From Cercis canadensis (taxonomy: Eukaryota > Streptophyta > Magnoliopsida > Fabales > Fabaceae): DNA of 64,000 nucleotides. The notes beneath the pieces are model-generated. The model did not search any database. It worked only from the letters and a program-made list of their open reading frames with translations, and was not told the origin of the DNA. The stretch spans positions 361,925 to 425,924 of the forward strand of contig QAOA01002575.1 in assembly GCA_003255065.1 (NCBI GenBank), read 5' to 3'. Both the position numbers and the translations under genes were made by a program. Below are positions 47,341 to 58,544 of this stretch, piece after piece (positions within the stretch are counted from its first letter, which is position 1; every line of letters begins with the position of its first letter).

Positions 47341-47363
47341 AATCCAAGAAATTTGTTGTAGTG

Positions 47364-47895
47364 ACCCTCCTTCAAATTGATGCTGGTGAGTCTACCGGCA
47401 ACAATTTGCTTATTTAAAGCATAAAAAACACGTGTTACTAAAAAACTTTGCCAAAGCATGAACACATGTATAAATACTAGGAACCCACCAACAATAACTT
47501 CAAAAGTCACTTGGCCGAATCCTTTAGGCCTCAACATAACCATTTCACCCACTTCTACCAAACCATAAAAATCGTCAACATTTTTTCAAGGCACTTATAA
47601 ATCCATATTTTCCATTCATCCAACAGTGAATTCACTTATATAATAAGTTTTAATAGATAGCGAAAAGACTTCAATTAATTACTATTATTACAACTAATTA
47701 ATATGTTATTTTATCATTCCTTACTTAAAATTTTAATATAATAACTCAAATGATTGGCCTCAATATAGTGTGCATCCAATAATGCTGTGCATATGCCTTT
47801 AAATTGTAATACTTCCTAGAACTATTTATTGTGCTCATAGTCTTTAACATTTTCCCAACTCTTAAAGTGTATTCAATAACTATCGATGAGGTTTC
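47364..47895. other. Intergenic DNA, no gene recognised
   Basis: A 110-codon minus-strand open frame (47561-47229) spans the end of CACTA-2 and is not convincing. Confidence 0.35.
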
Positions 47896-48100
47896 TTAGA
47901 TATTTTTAGTATTTATGTAGTATATCATATTACATAGGAATAATCAATAAATGAATGACATGTGTACAAATTAACTGTTTTTAAGTTTGTTTAAAAAATT
48001 AAATAAATTATATTTTATATATAATAAAATATGAAAATTATGTATGTTTGCCACGTCAGTGTAGTATGACATACCTACGTAGTATCATAGAATCCCCGTA
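47895..48100 (+). repeat. ~200-bp MITE family, copy A (uninterrupted)
   Basis: From 'tttttagtatttatgtagta' to 'gtagtatcatagaatcc'. The ends are imperfect inverted repeats. It is the reference copy for the interrupted copies at 49.06/50.98 and 58.5/59.0 kb. Confidence 0.75.
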
Positions 48101-48119
48101 AATTGAATGTATATGTTTT

Positions 48120-48290
48120 AGCGTGTGATCAATGTTTTAAAAGTTGAACGGAACCGGCCGGTTCAATTAGTCAGGTACTTAATTTAAATATCGGTTCGGT
48201 TGAGAGAGTAAAATTGGTGAGATAATTAAACCGATAAAAACCTGTGTGTATCCGTACTAATTTTAATTAACCGGCCCGTTCACTAAATTT
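48120..48290. repeat. Repeat rich in 'aaccgg' words
   Basis: 'aatgttttaaaagttgaacgg', 'ccggccggttcaatta', 'atcggttcggtt' and 'ttaaccggcc' words occur. A piece resembling its other end lies at 58045-58120 ('tcggtccgatttttaaaaca'). It is probably a low-copy DNA transposon remnant. Confidence 0.45.
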
Positions 48291-49060
48291 TTTTCTCAAA
48301 TTTCAGAACCAAAAGGCCAAAAGCTTCAAAGGAAGAGAAATTAGATCTGAATATTATAAAAAGATGAAGATGGTGATTAGTACCAATCATGGCCAAGAAC
48401 AAAGAGTTCCCCGAACATGGTTCCCTGAGAAATCCAATGGAGCGGCCAAACAAGCCAGTTCTTGAGATAAGCCGCCGCAACAGCTTTGAAGGCTTGGATG
48501 CAAAAGCTCCGGTTCTGGGTCGAGCAAACACAAGGGGAAGAGGCTTCAAGCCACATTCTGATCTAACCCAAGTCGCCATTGGAGACCCAGAAGGAGCTTT
48601 AGACCAGGGGCTGCGTTCCTGTTCTCTCGGGGTTAGAAAGGGAAAGTTACGGGAGAGAAACAGAGGAGGAGGAAAAGTATGTGAACCAAATTGGAAAGGA
48701 TTACGAAGACACAAAATATCTAGGACAAACAAATAGCCAAAAAATGAATCAGCAATAATTCAATTGGGGAAAATAAAATAACACTTGGTGTTTAAACGAC
48801 AGCCTCTCGTTTCCTTTTTTCCTCTGGTTCTGTCAGATTCTCTGTCTTCTTACCATTCTTCTCAAATCTCAATGAAGAAATTCTTGTTCAAGTTCTCCGG
48901 AGGTGAGGAATGAGGATTCAAAGGAAGTTGTTTCTTACGCTTTCTTGTGTTGCGTTTGTGGCGTTTGAGATATGAACTTAGGAAGCGGTCATGTGTTTTT
49001 TTGGTAAATTAATTAATGAGCTAATATTTGTATATTTGCCTTATGTATTATGGAGATAGG
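48291..49060. other. GC-richer segment with overlapping open frames, unassigned
   Basis: 48389-48736 is open on the plus strand (115 codons; [11 protein letters not shown] start) and 48732-48283 on the minus strand (149 codons). The composition is more gene-like than the surroundings, and a T/C-rich leader-like stretch follows at 48800-48860. I do not recognise either product; it may be a captured gene piece. Confidence 0.35.
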
Positions 49061-49061
49061 G

Positions 49062-49116
49062 AGGTTTCTTACATATTTTTACTATTTATGTAATATGTCA
49101 TATTATATAAAAATAA
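49062..49116 (+). repeat. MITE family copy B, left part
   Basis: 'ttactatttatgtaatatgtc...' matches copy A. It breaks off at the 9-bp target duplication taaaaataa (49108-49116) of the Mutator-like element. Confidence 0.75.
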
Positions 49117-49459
49117 GATAAAATGATTGAATTAATACATTTTTATAAAATAAATGCGGATATGGGTCAATTTTCAAAGTATATACGAAAATATGTCTCT
49201 TTTTTTTTCTTAATAAACACATACACGTTTTCTAAAAAAAAAACAAACAAACACTAAAGAGATACACATATTAACTAAAAAACGTTGTCACTATATATGC
49301 GTTTTAGGTAAAAAAAAATGAGGATAACAAAGATAAAAAGAAGCTGGAGTTGTGCACTATAGAAAACACTGGTCCCTTCAGCATTTTATGAAGAAAACGC
49401 GGGTCCTACTTGTGTTTTTATGAAGAAAATGCTGGTTTGTCTCTATTCCACAAATTTTG

Positions 49460-50040
49460 ACTCCAAACCCTTAATTTATAAATTCTAAACCCTAAATTCT
49501 AAATTTCAAACCATAATTCACAAATTCTAAATTCGAACCCTAAATTCATACCCCTGACTATAGTTTTGATACCCAAATATCAAACCTCAACACCCAAACC
49601 CTAAATATCAAAATCTTAACCCTGAACACCAGAGCCTATAAAATTATGCCTAAACCCTAAACTCTCAAAATTAATCCCTTAACCCTAAATCTCGACATCT
49701 AAATTACAAACCTTAAATTCTATTCTCAAACCCCAAAATCCTAAACCCTACATATCAAAAAATAATTCCAAATCATAAACCCCAAATGGTACACTATAAC
49801 CCCATATTTAAAATTCTTGATCCCAAATCTCAAACCTTATATCTAAAACCTCAAACCCCATACACTAACATCAAACTTAACTTCTTAAACCCTAAATTAA
49901 ATTATCAAATCTTCAACCCCAAATCTCAAATCTTAATTCTCAAAATCTTAAACTTAACCTACAATCTCAAATGTTAAACATCAAACATTAAAGCCTGACT
50001 CCTTAACCCAAACCTTAAATTACAAACAATAAAGTTTAAC
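49460..50040 (-). repeat. Degenerate telomere-like (TTTAGGG)n array in the MULE
   Basis: The plus strand shows loosely repeated 'aaccctaaat', 'aaacccta' and 'ctcaaac' words, i.e. TTTAGGG-like on the minus (sense) strand. It lies in the putative first intron, directly downstream of the exon at 50405-50500. Confidence 0.75.
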
Positions 50041-50404
50041 CATAAACTGTAAATCACAAATTTAATATAACTACTTTGCTAATTTAATAATTCTTAATAA
50101 CAAATTTAAACTAACTCATTTATTTACAAAGTTTAATAATAACTGCTAAAAACATAAATTAATCATTTAATTATACAAATTTAATAAATACTACTAAAAT
50201 ATTTAAACTAATAAATGGAGACAAAATTTTAACTTAAACAATACTAACACAAATTAAAACAAATATCTAAACTAAAATCTAAACTAATAATTTAACTCTA
50301 TTAATTTAATAATTACAAACTAAACAAATAAATAATCAAGACAAATTTCTAACAAATTAAATTAAACAAATCTAAACTAAAAAATTAAATTTTAGTTTAC
50401 TAAC

Positions 50405-50500
50405 CTCATTGTCCCATATTTCAGTAGAAATATGTACCGGTTGTAAAGTTAGGACAGATGAATCTATTGGTCCCGGTCTAATTTCTCCATGAGTAGCCAT
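50405..50500 (-). pseudogene. Plant mobile domain (MAIN-like) protein, first exon
   Basis: A 32-codon exon starting MATHGEIRPGPIDSSVLTLQ and ending in IWDNE with a good donor (aatgag|gttagt). The EIRPGP.D.SVLT..P.H.S..IW pattern is the N-terminus of many plant transposon-linked PMD proteins (often annotated as PP7 long-form homologues). The main PMD with its later exons is absent. A T/C-rich leader (about 50560-50720) precedes it. PMD genes often travel with Mutator-like and other elements; here the fragment sits within MULE inverted repeats. Confidence 0.72.
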
Positions 50501-50975
50501 TTTTCCAAGTGCAAAGTGAAATTTATATTTAAAAAGTGAGACACTGAAATGAAAGTTTGTGAATGTTTGAAGAGGATATGAGTCAAGAATGTGATATGGA
50601 ATGTGAGATGAAACTTTGATCAAGAGGATGGAGAATGAGAGAAAAATTTGGGAGATGAAGGGGTCGGAGGGAGGGGGAAGATGAAGGGGTCGGAGAGAGA
50701 GGGTGAGAGGTTGGGAAGATGAAGTGGTGCATGGAGAATACGCACCTGACAACACCTTGAGAATCATGAAAACGCAAGTGTGTTTTATGGAGAGAAACGC
50801 AGTTGGAAACTGCGTTTTATGTAGAAAAACACACATCCAAGGTGTGTTTTATACAAAGAAAACGCATAAGCGTTTTTCTCAATAACAAAGCTGACCCATT
50901 TTCATATATAATTTGAAAACTAACCCAATTTCGTATTTATTTTAAAAAAAAATGCATTTATTCAGTCAATTTGCC

Positions 50976-51145
50976 TAAAAATAATTAATATATGAATAAC
51001 GTGTACAAGTTAATTATTTTTAAGTTTTTTTTAAAAATAAAATAAATTATATTTTATACCTAATAAAATATAACAATTATGTATGCTTGTTACATCAGTG
51101 TAGTATGACATACTCATATAGTATTATAGAATTCCTGATGCATTA
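50976..51145 (+). repeat. MITE family copy B, right part
   Basis: Starts with the second taaaaataa and continues as copy A does: 'gaataacgtgtacaagttaa', 'taataaaatat', 'gtgtagtatgacatac', 'atagaatt'. Confidence 0.75.
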
Positions 51146-51296
51146 TGTATTTGGTTTATAGTTTTGATGGTTTTGAAATTGTATATTTGAATCTTTAAGT
51201 TCGAGACTTATGAGTTAAATTTGATGATTTGTACTTTATACTCTATGTTTTCTTCTCTGCGAATCTTTAAGTTTAAAAAAAGCTTTGATTCAACAG

Positions 51297-51972
51297 TGAT
51301 GTGTTCGCGTACCCGAAGGATCAAAACGGAGTGTTTGGATACCAAACTGTGGGATGACATTGGTTATCGCAATAGGGTGAACCCTTAACAAGGAAGGATC
51401 CTTGGTAAGTTCAAGTTCAAGTTCTTTGCCCAAGAACAACAGGGAAGCTCTCAATCCAGAGAAACTCAATAATTCAGAAACTGAATAATATTAATCTCAA
51501 AAACTGTTTTGCAAAGGCATACACGAATTCCTTATATAGGCAATTCGGCTAGGAGGCTACAAGCTATGATGGATCCTCTAAGAAAGTTAATAAAACCCTA
51601 ATACCCAGTTTTAGCCCATAAACATAAAGGCCCAAAATATTAAAAAATGAATTTAAAACTAATTAAATGTTTTGGCCCATAAACATAAAGGCCCAAAAAT
51701 AAAACTAATTAAATTAAACATAATTTTTGGCCTGCTCCAAACTTGGGCTCCAAGCTGGCCCATGTGCACCTTCTACAAGTGACAGATAAGTGATCCATCT
51801 CAACTCTGAACTTGGCCTAGCTACTCTTTCCTTGGTCTACACCTCTTGGACTAGGCTCAACAATGCCTCTTTCACTCGCTTAGCTCTGCTTCTAGTCATC
51901 GGGCCTCCAACTCTAAGCAAGGGATCATGAACACTCTTAGGATTAGGGCGTGTAGCAAGCTGATTCGCATCA
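51297..51972 (-). repeat. 3' LTR of the gypsy element
   Basis: 676 bp, TGATGTGTTCGCG to ATTCGCATCA on the plus strand. Confidence 0.96.
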
Positions 51973-54900
51973 TTCCCTCCCTCCTCGGAAGGATTCGTCC
52001 TCGAATCTGAATCGTCACCTACATCAAACAAGGTTAAGTCAGCAACATTAAAAGTAGCACTAACATTGCCATACTCACCAGGAAGATTAATTTTGTTGGC
52101 ATTGTCATTAATCCGCTCAAGGACCTCAAACGGCCCATCTCCTCGAGGGTGCAACTTTGATTTCCGTTTGGTAAGAAACCGTCCTTTCCTAAGGTGTACC
52201 CAAACCCAATCACCTGGTTCGAATATAACCTTAGTTCGGCCCTTGTTGGCTTGCCTAACATATTGCTCATTCTTTTTCTCAATATTAGCCCAAACCTTGG
52301 AATGCAAGTCTCGAACAAAATCTGCCTTGTGCTTACCATCAAGATTAGCAAACTCATTAGTAGGCAAAGGTAAAATATCCAAGGGAGTTAAAGGATTAAA
52401 TCCATAAACAATCTCAAAAGGGGAATAAGAAGTAGTAGAGTGTACAGTGCGATTATAAGCAAACTCAACATGCGGCAAAGATTGTTCCCAACGCTTAAGA
52501 TTCTTTTGCATAATAGCACGCAATATATTAGTAAGTGTTCTATTAACAACCTCAGTTTACCCATCTGTCTGAGGATGTGCAACCGTAGAAAACAGAAACT
52601 TAGTCCCCAATCGACCTCATAGGGTTCGCCAAAAGTGACTTGGGAACTTCACATCTCTATCACTCACTATTGTTCTAGGTAAACCATGCAAGCACACTAT
52701 TTTTTTAAAGAACAAGTCAGCAATGTGTGTTGCATCATTAGTTTTAGCAAAAGCAATAAAGTGAGCCATCTTGCTAAACCTATCAACAACCACAAAGATA
52801 CTATCTTTTCCACTTGGTGACCTTGGCAGCCCTAGTACAAAATCCATAGAAATATCAATCTAAGGCTGACTAGGTATAGGCAATGGTGTATAAAGTCCAT
52901 GTAGCATAACTTTGGACTTGGCCTGTTTACAAGTAATACACTTTTCACAAATAGAAAGCACATCATGTTTCATGTGAGGCCAATAAAAATGTTCATGCAA
53001 AATATCCAAAGTCTTTTTAACACCAAAGTGCCCCATTAGGCCACCACCATGTGTTTCTCTAACAAGCAAATCACGTATAGAACATGCAGGCACACATAAT
53101 TTATCTTTCTTAAACAAGTACCCACCATGCCTATAATAATCACCACTAGCATACTTAGCACAAGTAATCCATAGCTGACCAAAATCAGAATCAGATTCGT
53201 ACAAGTCTTTGATAAGCTCAAAACCTAATAGCTTAGCATGCAAAGAAGTAATTAAAGTATACCTTCTAGACAAGGCATCAGCAACGACATTTTCCTTCCC
53301 AACTTTATATTTAATAACATAGGGAAACGTCTCAATGAACTCTAACCATTTGGCATGTCTCTTATTTAACTTACCTTAGGATTTCAGATACTTCAAGCTC
53401 TCATGATCTGAATGAATGATAAATTCCCGAGGCCATAGATAGTGCTGCCACTTTTGGAGAGTCCTCACTAGAGCATAAAGCTCTTTGTCATAAGTGGGAT
53501 AATTTAATGCTGCCCCATTAAGCTTCTCACTAAAATATGCAATAGGCTTGGAATCCTGCATCAAAACAGCCCCTATTCCAATACCTGAAGCATCACATTC
53601 AATCTCAAAAGCTCTGTCAAAGTTAGGCAAACATAAAAGAGGAGCACTAGTTAAAGTTTCCTTTAAAGTGGTAAATGTCCTCTCTTGTTCCTCGCCCCAC
53701 TTAATGCTCACATTTTTCTTAACTAGTTCATTTAGGGGTGCGGCTATGGTGCTGAAATTCTTTACAAACCGCCTATAAAAACTAGCTAAGCCATGGAAAG
53801 ATCTTACCTCATTCGCATTCTTAGGTGTAGGCCAATCTCAGATTGCCTTAACCTTCTCCTCATCCATGCTAATACCCTTAGAACTTACAACAAACCCAAG
53901 AAACATAACAGAATCGAAACAAAATGCACACTTCTTGAAATTAGCATACAATTTATGTTCTCTCAAAGTAATAAAAACATCATGCAAGTGTGACACATGA
54001 TCATTTAGGGTTTTGCTATAAACTAGGATATCATCAAAATAAACCACCACAAATTTTCCAATAAAGGCACGCAAAACATGGTTCATTAGTCTCATGAAAG
54101 TGCTAGGTGCATTAGTTAAACCGAAAGGCATAACTAACCACTCATACAAACCATATTTTGTTTTAAAGGCAATTTTCCACTCATTGCCTTCTTTCATGCG
54201 AATTTGGTAGTATCCATTCTTGAAATCTATCTTAGAAAAGACATTAGAACCATACAACTCATCAAGCATGTCATCTAATCTAGGGATAGGATGTCTATAC
54301 TTAACCGTGATTTGGTTGATGGCTCGGCAATCCACACGCATGCGCCATGTCCCGTATTTCTTTGGCACCAAGATAATTGGAACTGAACATGAGCTTAGAC
54401 TTTCTTTCACGAATTCCTTTTGTACTAGCTCATCCACTTGCCTTTGAATTTCCTTTGTCTCGTCAGGATTAGCTCGGTAGGCTGGTTTATTAGGGATAGT
54501 CGATCCAGGAACAAAGTCAATCTGGTGCTCTATGCCCCTCAAGGGAGGCAAACCATGTGGTATCTCTTCAGGGAAAATATCAGCAAATTCCTGCATCAAA
54601 GAAACAACCACACTAGGCAAAGAAGGGTTAATAGAGTTAGTAAAATAAACATCCTTGTACACAAGTACAAGAGGGGTTGGTCTAGACAACAGAACACTTT
54701 TCACCTCACTCTTTTGTGCAAAAGCACTCACTTTTTGTCTTCTCTCACTCTTTTTGTCCTTACTTTTTTCTTTTTCTCTCTCAGCCTCTTTTTCTTTGGC
54801 TACTTTTTCTACTATCTCTTTACATTCTTTTGTAATCTTTGCTTGATCCGCATATGCAAGAGCAGGTTTTAAAGGTTTTAACAAAGTAGCCTTGTTATTC

Positions 54901-56510
54901 TTGTAGACAGTGTAAGTGTTGTATCCGTCATACTTCACTCGCCCATCAAACTGCCATGGTCGCCCCAACAAGATGTGACAAGCATGCATGGGCACCACAT
55001 CACATAACACTTCCTCTTTAAAAGTACTAAAAGAAAATGCAATCTGAACCTGCTTGTTTACCCATAAATCTCCTCTATCATTCAACCACCCTAGCCTATA
55101 AGGTGTGGGGTGTGGAATAGTAAGTAAACCCAACTTCTCTACTGCTAAGGTACTAGCAACATTAGTATAAGATCCACTATCAATAATTACGCTACATACC
55201 TTGTCTCCCACCAAGCATCGATTTTGAAAGATATGCTCTCTATGTTCTTTTATGTCATCTTCCCTCGGTTGCATGTTGAGCACACGCCTAGACACCATCA
55301 AATACTGATCTGGAAGAGAGTTATCAATACCCTCCACGTCACTAGCATCTTCCAAAGGTGACATGTCTTCACAACCAGGTGTAACAGGAGATTCCTCCTC
55401 ACTATCATACTCACCAGTAGCAAGCATAACAACTTTCCTTCTATTGGGACATTCAGAAGATATATGTCCACGTCCTTGACACCTGTAGCATTTGATGTCA
55501 CGTGACTTAGAAGAAGAGTTATAGTCTGTTTTACCTTGGGAAATAGGAGTAGAACCCGTAGGCTTTGGTCTTGTGTCGTCTCTTGGCTTTGGAGCTGTGT
55601 GAGGATTATCCTTCCAATTTGATTTCCAGTTTGAAGTTCTGGAAGGCACACCGAATCTAGAAGCTGCTCTAGCCTTCAACTGTCGCTCTACATGCTCGGC
55701 TTTATGCACCAAGTCCTCCATCTCTACATAGTGACTCATCTCCACCACTTCAGCAATCTCTCGCTTCAAGCCACTAATAAACCGTGCCATGGTTGCCTCA
55801 CGGTTCTCATCAATACTAGCCCTCATCATGGCTATCTCCATCTCACTGTTGTACTCAGCCACACTCATAGATCCCTGTTTCAAATCTTGCAGTTTCTTGA
55901 AACAATCTCTATAGTAATGTCTAGGTACAAACCGTTTCCTCATTACGGTTCTCATATCAGCCCATGACCGAATAGGTCTCTCACCATCTCTACGCCTGTT
56001 AATCACTAGTTGATCCCACCAAATACTAGCATAATCAGTGAATTCAACTTCTGCCAGCTTCACTTTCTTTTCTTCAGAGTATTCATGGCACTCAAAAATA
56101 TGTTCCACTTTCCTCTCCTAATCTAGGTAAAGTTCAGGATCACTTTTACCTTGAAAGGTAGGAATTCTCATTTTTATACTCCCCAGGTTATTATCACGAC
56201 AAGGGGCTGCCCTCCTCTCTCTTCTCGTCTCGGTTTCAACCTCAAAATATTCTTCTTCCTCTTCCTCAGAATACCGAAAGGGTCTAGTTGTTTTAGTTTT
56301 TGTCTTAGGCGAAACTAAGTTTTCTAACCTCTCTAATCTGTCCTCAGTGCCCATTCGTAATGCTGCAATTTGGTCCTGAATTGCATTCATATATGCATCC
56401 ATATGACTTTTGGTGAATGGTTCTTCCTGTTCCATGTTGTACACATTCACCTCACATGTTTCACTCGTGTTTACACTCAATTGGCTTTTTCCCGATAATG
56501 CGCTCACCAC
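51837..56510 (-). pseudogene. Ty3/gypsy gag-pol polyprotein, one frame with six stops
   Basis: A single frame covers about 1558 codons without a frameshift; its C-terminal codons run into the 3' LTR. Gag: FEVETETRRERR region, then [15 protein letters not shown] and [16 protein letters not shown] knuckle [14 protein letters not shown] (about 55490-55450). Protease: [12 protein letters not shown] (about 55190-55150). [35 protein letters not shown] and the catalytic [11 protein letters not shown] (about 54050-54015). RNase [15 protein letters not shown] (about 53610-53570) and [14 protein letters not shown]. Integrase: zinc finger [17 protein letters not shown]...CEKCITCKQ (about 53040-52910); DDE core DFVLGL..., VSDRDVKF and TEVVNRTL. 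C-terminus GPMTRSRAKRVKEALLSL. Stops are at 56118, 53838, 53376, 52860, 52617 and 52557. Each is one C-to-T or G-to-A step from the expected Trp, Arg or Gln codon. Confidence 0.95.
51973..51987 (-). other. Polypurine tract of the gypsy element
   Basis: The minus strand reads gaggagggagggaa directly before the 3' LTR; it is the plus-strand DNA priming site. Confidence 0.88.
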
Positions 56511-56557
56511 TCTTGCCTTTTTCCACTCAAATTTTCTTAGAAGCCCTTAAACAAGAA

Positions 56558-57141
56558 NNNNNNNNNNNNNNNNNNNNNNNNNNNNNNNNNNNNNNNNNNN
56601 NNNNNNNNNNNNNNNNNNNNNNNNNNNNNNNNNNNNNNNNNNNNNNNNNNNNNNNNNNNNNNNNNNNNNNNNNNNNNNNNNNNNNNNNNNNNNNNNNNNN
56701 NNNNNNNNNNNNNNNNNNNNNNNNNNNNNNNNNNNNNNNNNNNNNNNNNNNNNNNNNNNNNNNNNNNNNNNNNNNNNNNNNNNNNNNNNNNNNNNNNNNN
56801 NNNNNNNNNNNNNNNNNNNNNNNNNNNNNNNNNNNNNNNNNNNNNNNNNNNNNNNNNNNNNNNNNNNNNNNNNNNNNNNNNNNNNNNNNNNNNNNNNNNN
56901 NNNNNNNNNNNNNNNNNNNNNNNNNNNNNNNNNNNNNNNNNNNNNNNNNNNNNNNNNNNNNNNNNNNNNNNNNNNNNNNNNNNNNNNNNNNNNNNNNNNN
57001 NNNNNNNNNNNNNNNNNNNNNNNNNNNNNNNNNNNNNNNNNNNNNNNNNNNNNNNNNNNNNNNNNNNNNNNNNNNNNNNNNNNNNNNNNNNNNNNNNNNN
57101 NNNNNNNNNNNNNNNNNNNNNNNNNNNNNNNNNNNNNNNNN
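56558..57141. other. Assembly gap (584 N)
   Basis: A run of N within the gypsy leader or start of gag. Open frames reported across it are artefacts. Confidence 0.99.
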
Positions 57142-57354
57142 GACCAACCAATGATCCGAACAAAAATAATAGGGATAACTTGACCAGAAACTTAAAGAAC
57201 ATAACGAAGAATGAAATTGATAGGAAAAATAAGAGACAAAAACTGACTTAATAGAAAGGAGGTAGAAGATGATTGACTCAAACAAATAAGATAGATAAAA
57301 TAAAAATAGAATAGGGGGTTTTAGGAATACCGATTGAAACTCCAAGGAGCCAAA

Positions 57355-57366
57355 GCTCTGATACCA
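57355..57366 (-). other. Primer binding site (initiator tRNA-Met)
   Basis: The minus strand reads tggtatcagagc two bases after the 5' LTR, the standard tRNA-iMet PBS. Confidence 0.93.
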
Positions 57367-57368
57367 AA

Positions 57369-58044
57369 TGATGCATTCGAGTACCCGAAGGATCGAAACG
57401 GAGTGTTTGGATACCAAACTGTGGGATGACCTTGGTTATCGCAATAGGGTGAACCCTTAACAAGGAAGGATCCTTGGTAAGTTCAAGTTCAAGTTCTTTG
57501 CCCAAGAACAACAGGGAAGCTCTCAATCCAGAGAAACTCAATAATTCAGAAACTGAATAATATTAATCTCAAAAACTGTTTTGCAAAGGCATACACGAAT
57601 TCCTTATATAGGCAATTCGGCTAGGAGGCTACAAGCTATGATGGATCCTCTAAGACAGTTAATAAAACCCTAATATCCAGTTTAGCCCATAGACATAAAG
57701 GCCCAAAATATTAAAAAAATGAATTTAAAACTAATTAAATGTTTTGGCCCCTAAACATAAAGACCCAAAAATAAAACTAATTAAATTAAACATAATTTTT
57801 GGCCTGCTCTAAACTTGGGCTCCAAGCTGGCCCATGTGCACCTTCTACAAGAGACAGATAAGTGATCCATCTCAACTCTGAACTTGGCCCAGCTGCTCTT
57901 TCTTTGGTCTGCACCTCTTGGACTAGGCTCAACAATGCCTCTCTCACTCGCTTAGCTCTGCTTCTAGTCATCGGGCCTCCAACTCCAAGCAATGGATCAT
58001 GAACACTCCTAGGGTTAGGGCGTGTAGCTAGCTGATTCGCATCA
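57369..58044 (-). repeat. 5' LTR of the gypsy element
   Basis: 676 bp, TGATGCATTCGAG to ATTCGCATCA on the plus strand; same length as the 3' LTR. Confidence 0.96.
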
Positions 58045-58544
58045 AACAGGTTCGATTAGCTGTCTAACCAGTCATTTTTTGTCATATTGATTTGCTTATC
58101 GGTCCGATTTTTAAAACATTAGTTATGATAATGTTAAATTTTTTTTGGTGAATGTAACTTTCGATTTTATCAATTGATAACATTGTTGTTAACAAAAACA
58201 AAAAAATAAAGTCTTCTTTTCCCTTTGAGAAGCTGAAACATTTATAGAAATATTGTAATATCAATTCTTTTTTAGAATTTTTGTTTGGACCAAGGTTTTT
58301 CAGAATTATTTTATTTGAGAGAAAAAACAATTTGATGTCAAAGTCCACTAACAGTTTTCATCTTGAGCTGCCCTAAAGAGTTCTCCTCTATATGTGATCT
58401 ACAAGTAGGTTGTAGGATTTTTGGGAGATGCTCATTCTTTTGTTTCACTTTGTTTTGGCTTGATTTGGCTTGCTCAAAGGCCGAACTTATATTTTCGTTC
58501 CTGCTATAGCAATGAATTACCTCCTTTTGGAAAAAAAAAAAAAG

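Larger units (their letters stand above)
42673..47363 (+). mobile_element. CACTA element 2: Pack-CACTA carrying three host-gene fragments
   Basis: It starts CACTACAAGAAAATCTC (42673) and ends ...AAATTTGTTGTAGTG (47363), a CACTA terminal inverted repeat. Subterminal arrays of 'ttccaacgg' / 'ccgttggaa' lie at 42697-42800 and 46996-47340. Length is 4.69 kb. No transposase is recognisable. Instead, the interior holds, on one strand, a ZIP transporter first exon, an ACT-domain kinase exon and a ribosomal protein S3a exon, each with intact splice-site context. The 3-bp flanks (ttt/acc) do not match. The family is distinct from CACTA-1, whose subterminal word is 'tctcacgga'. Confidence 0.85.
49117..50975 (-). 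mobile_element. Mutator-like element with plant-mobile-domain gene fragment, TSD taaaaataa
   Basis: It is flanked by a perfect 9-bp duplication, taaaaataa (49108-49116 and 50976-50984), the Mutator hallmark. Long terminal inverted repeats (~80-90 bp) align from the outermost bases: gataaaatgattgaattaat at the left against ggcaaattgactgaataaat at the reverse-complemented right, and continue through 'aaaataaat.cg', 'tcaa/gttttcaaa' and 'tatat.cgaaaat' type words. The interior has a short coding exon on the minus strand and a degenerate telomere-like array. The insertion splits MITE copy B, whose two halves rejoin in the order of copy A. No MuDR transposase is recognised. Confidence 0.86.
51297..58044 (-). 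mobile_element. Full-length Ty3/gypsy LTR retrotransposon, TSD aacag
   Basis: The direct repeats 51297-51972 and 57369-58044 are both 676 bp, start TGATG and end CATCA, and differ at only about 22 positions plus two 1-bp indels by eye (~97% identity). This indicates a fairly recent insertion. The flanking 5-bp duplication is aacag (51292-51296 and 58045-58049). On the minus strand the order is 5' LTR, PBS for initiator tRNA-Met, leader with a 584-bp N run (56558-57141), gag-pol, polypurine tract, 3' LTR. The gag-protease-RT-RNase H-integrase order is Ty3/gypsy. Total length is 6.75 kb including the gap. Confidence 0.96.

Noticed and set aside
42670..47366. 3-bp target duplication for CACTA-2
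   Set aside because: Flanks are ttt and acc; no duplication can be claimed, though the termini themselves are clear.
56417..57417. Long open frames across the N run
   Set aside because: N is translated as X; these are artefacts of the assembly gap.
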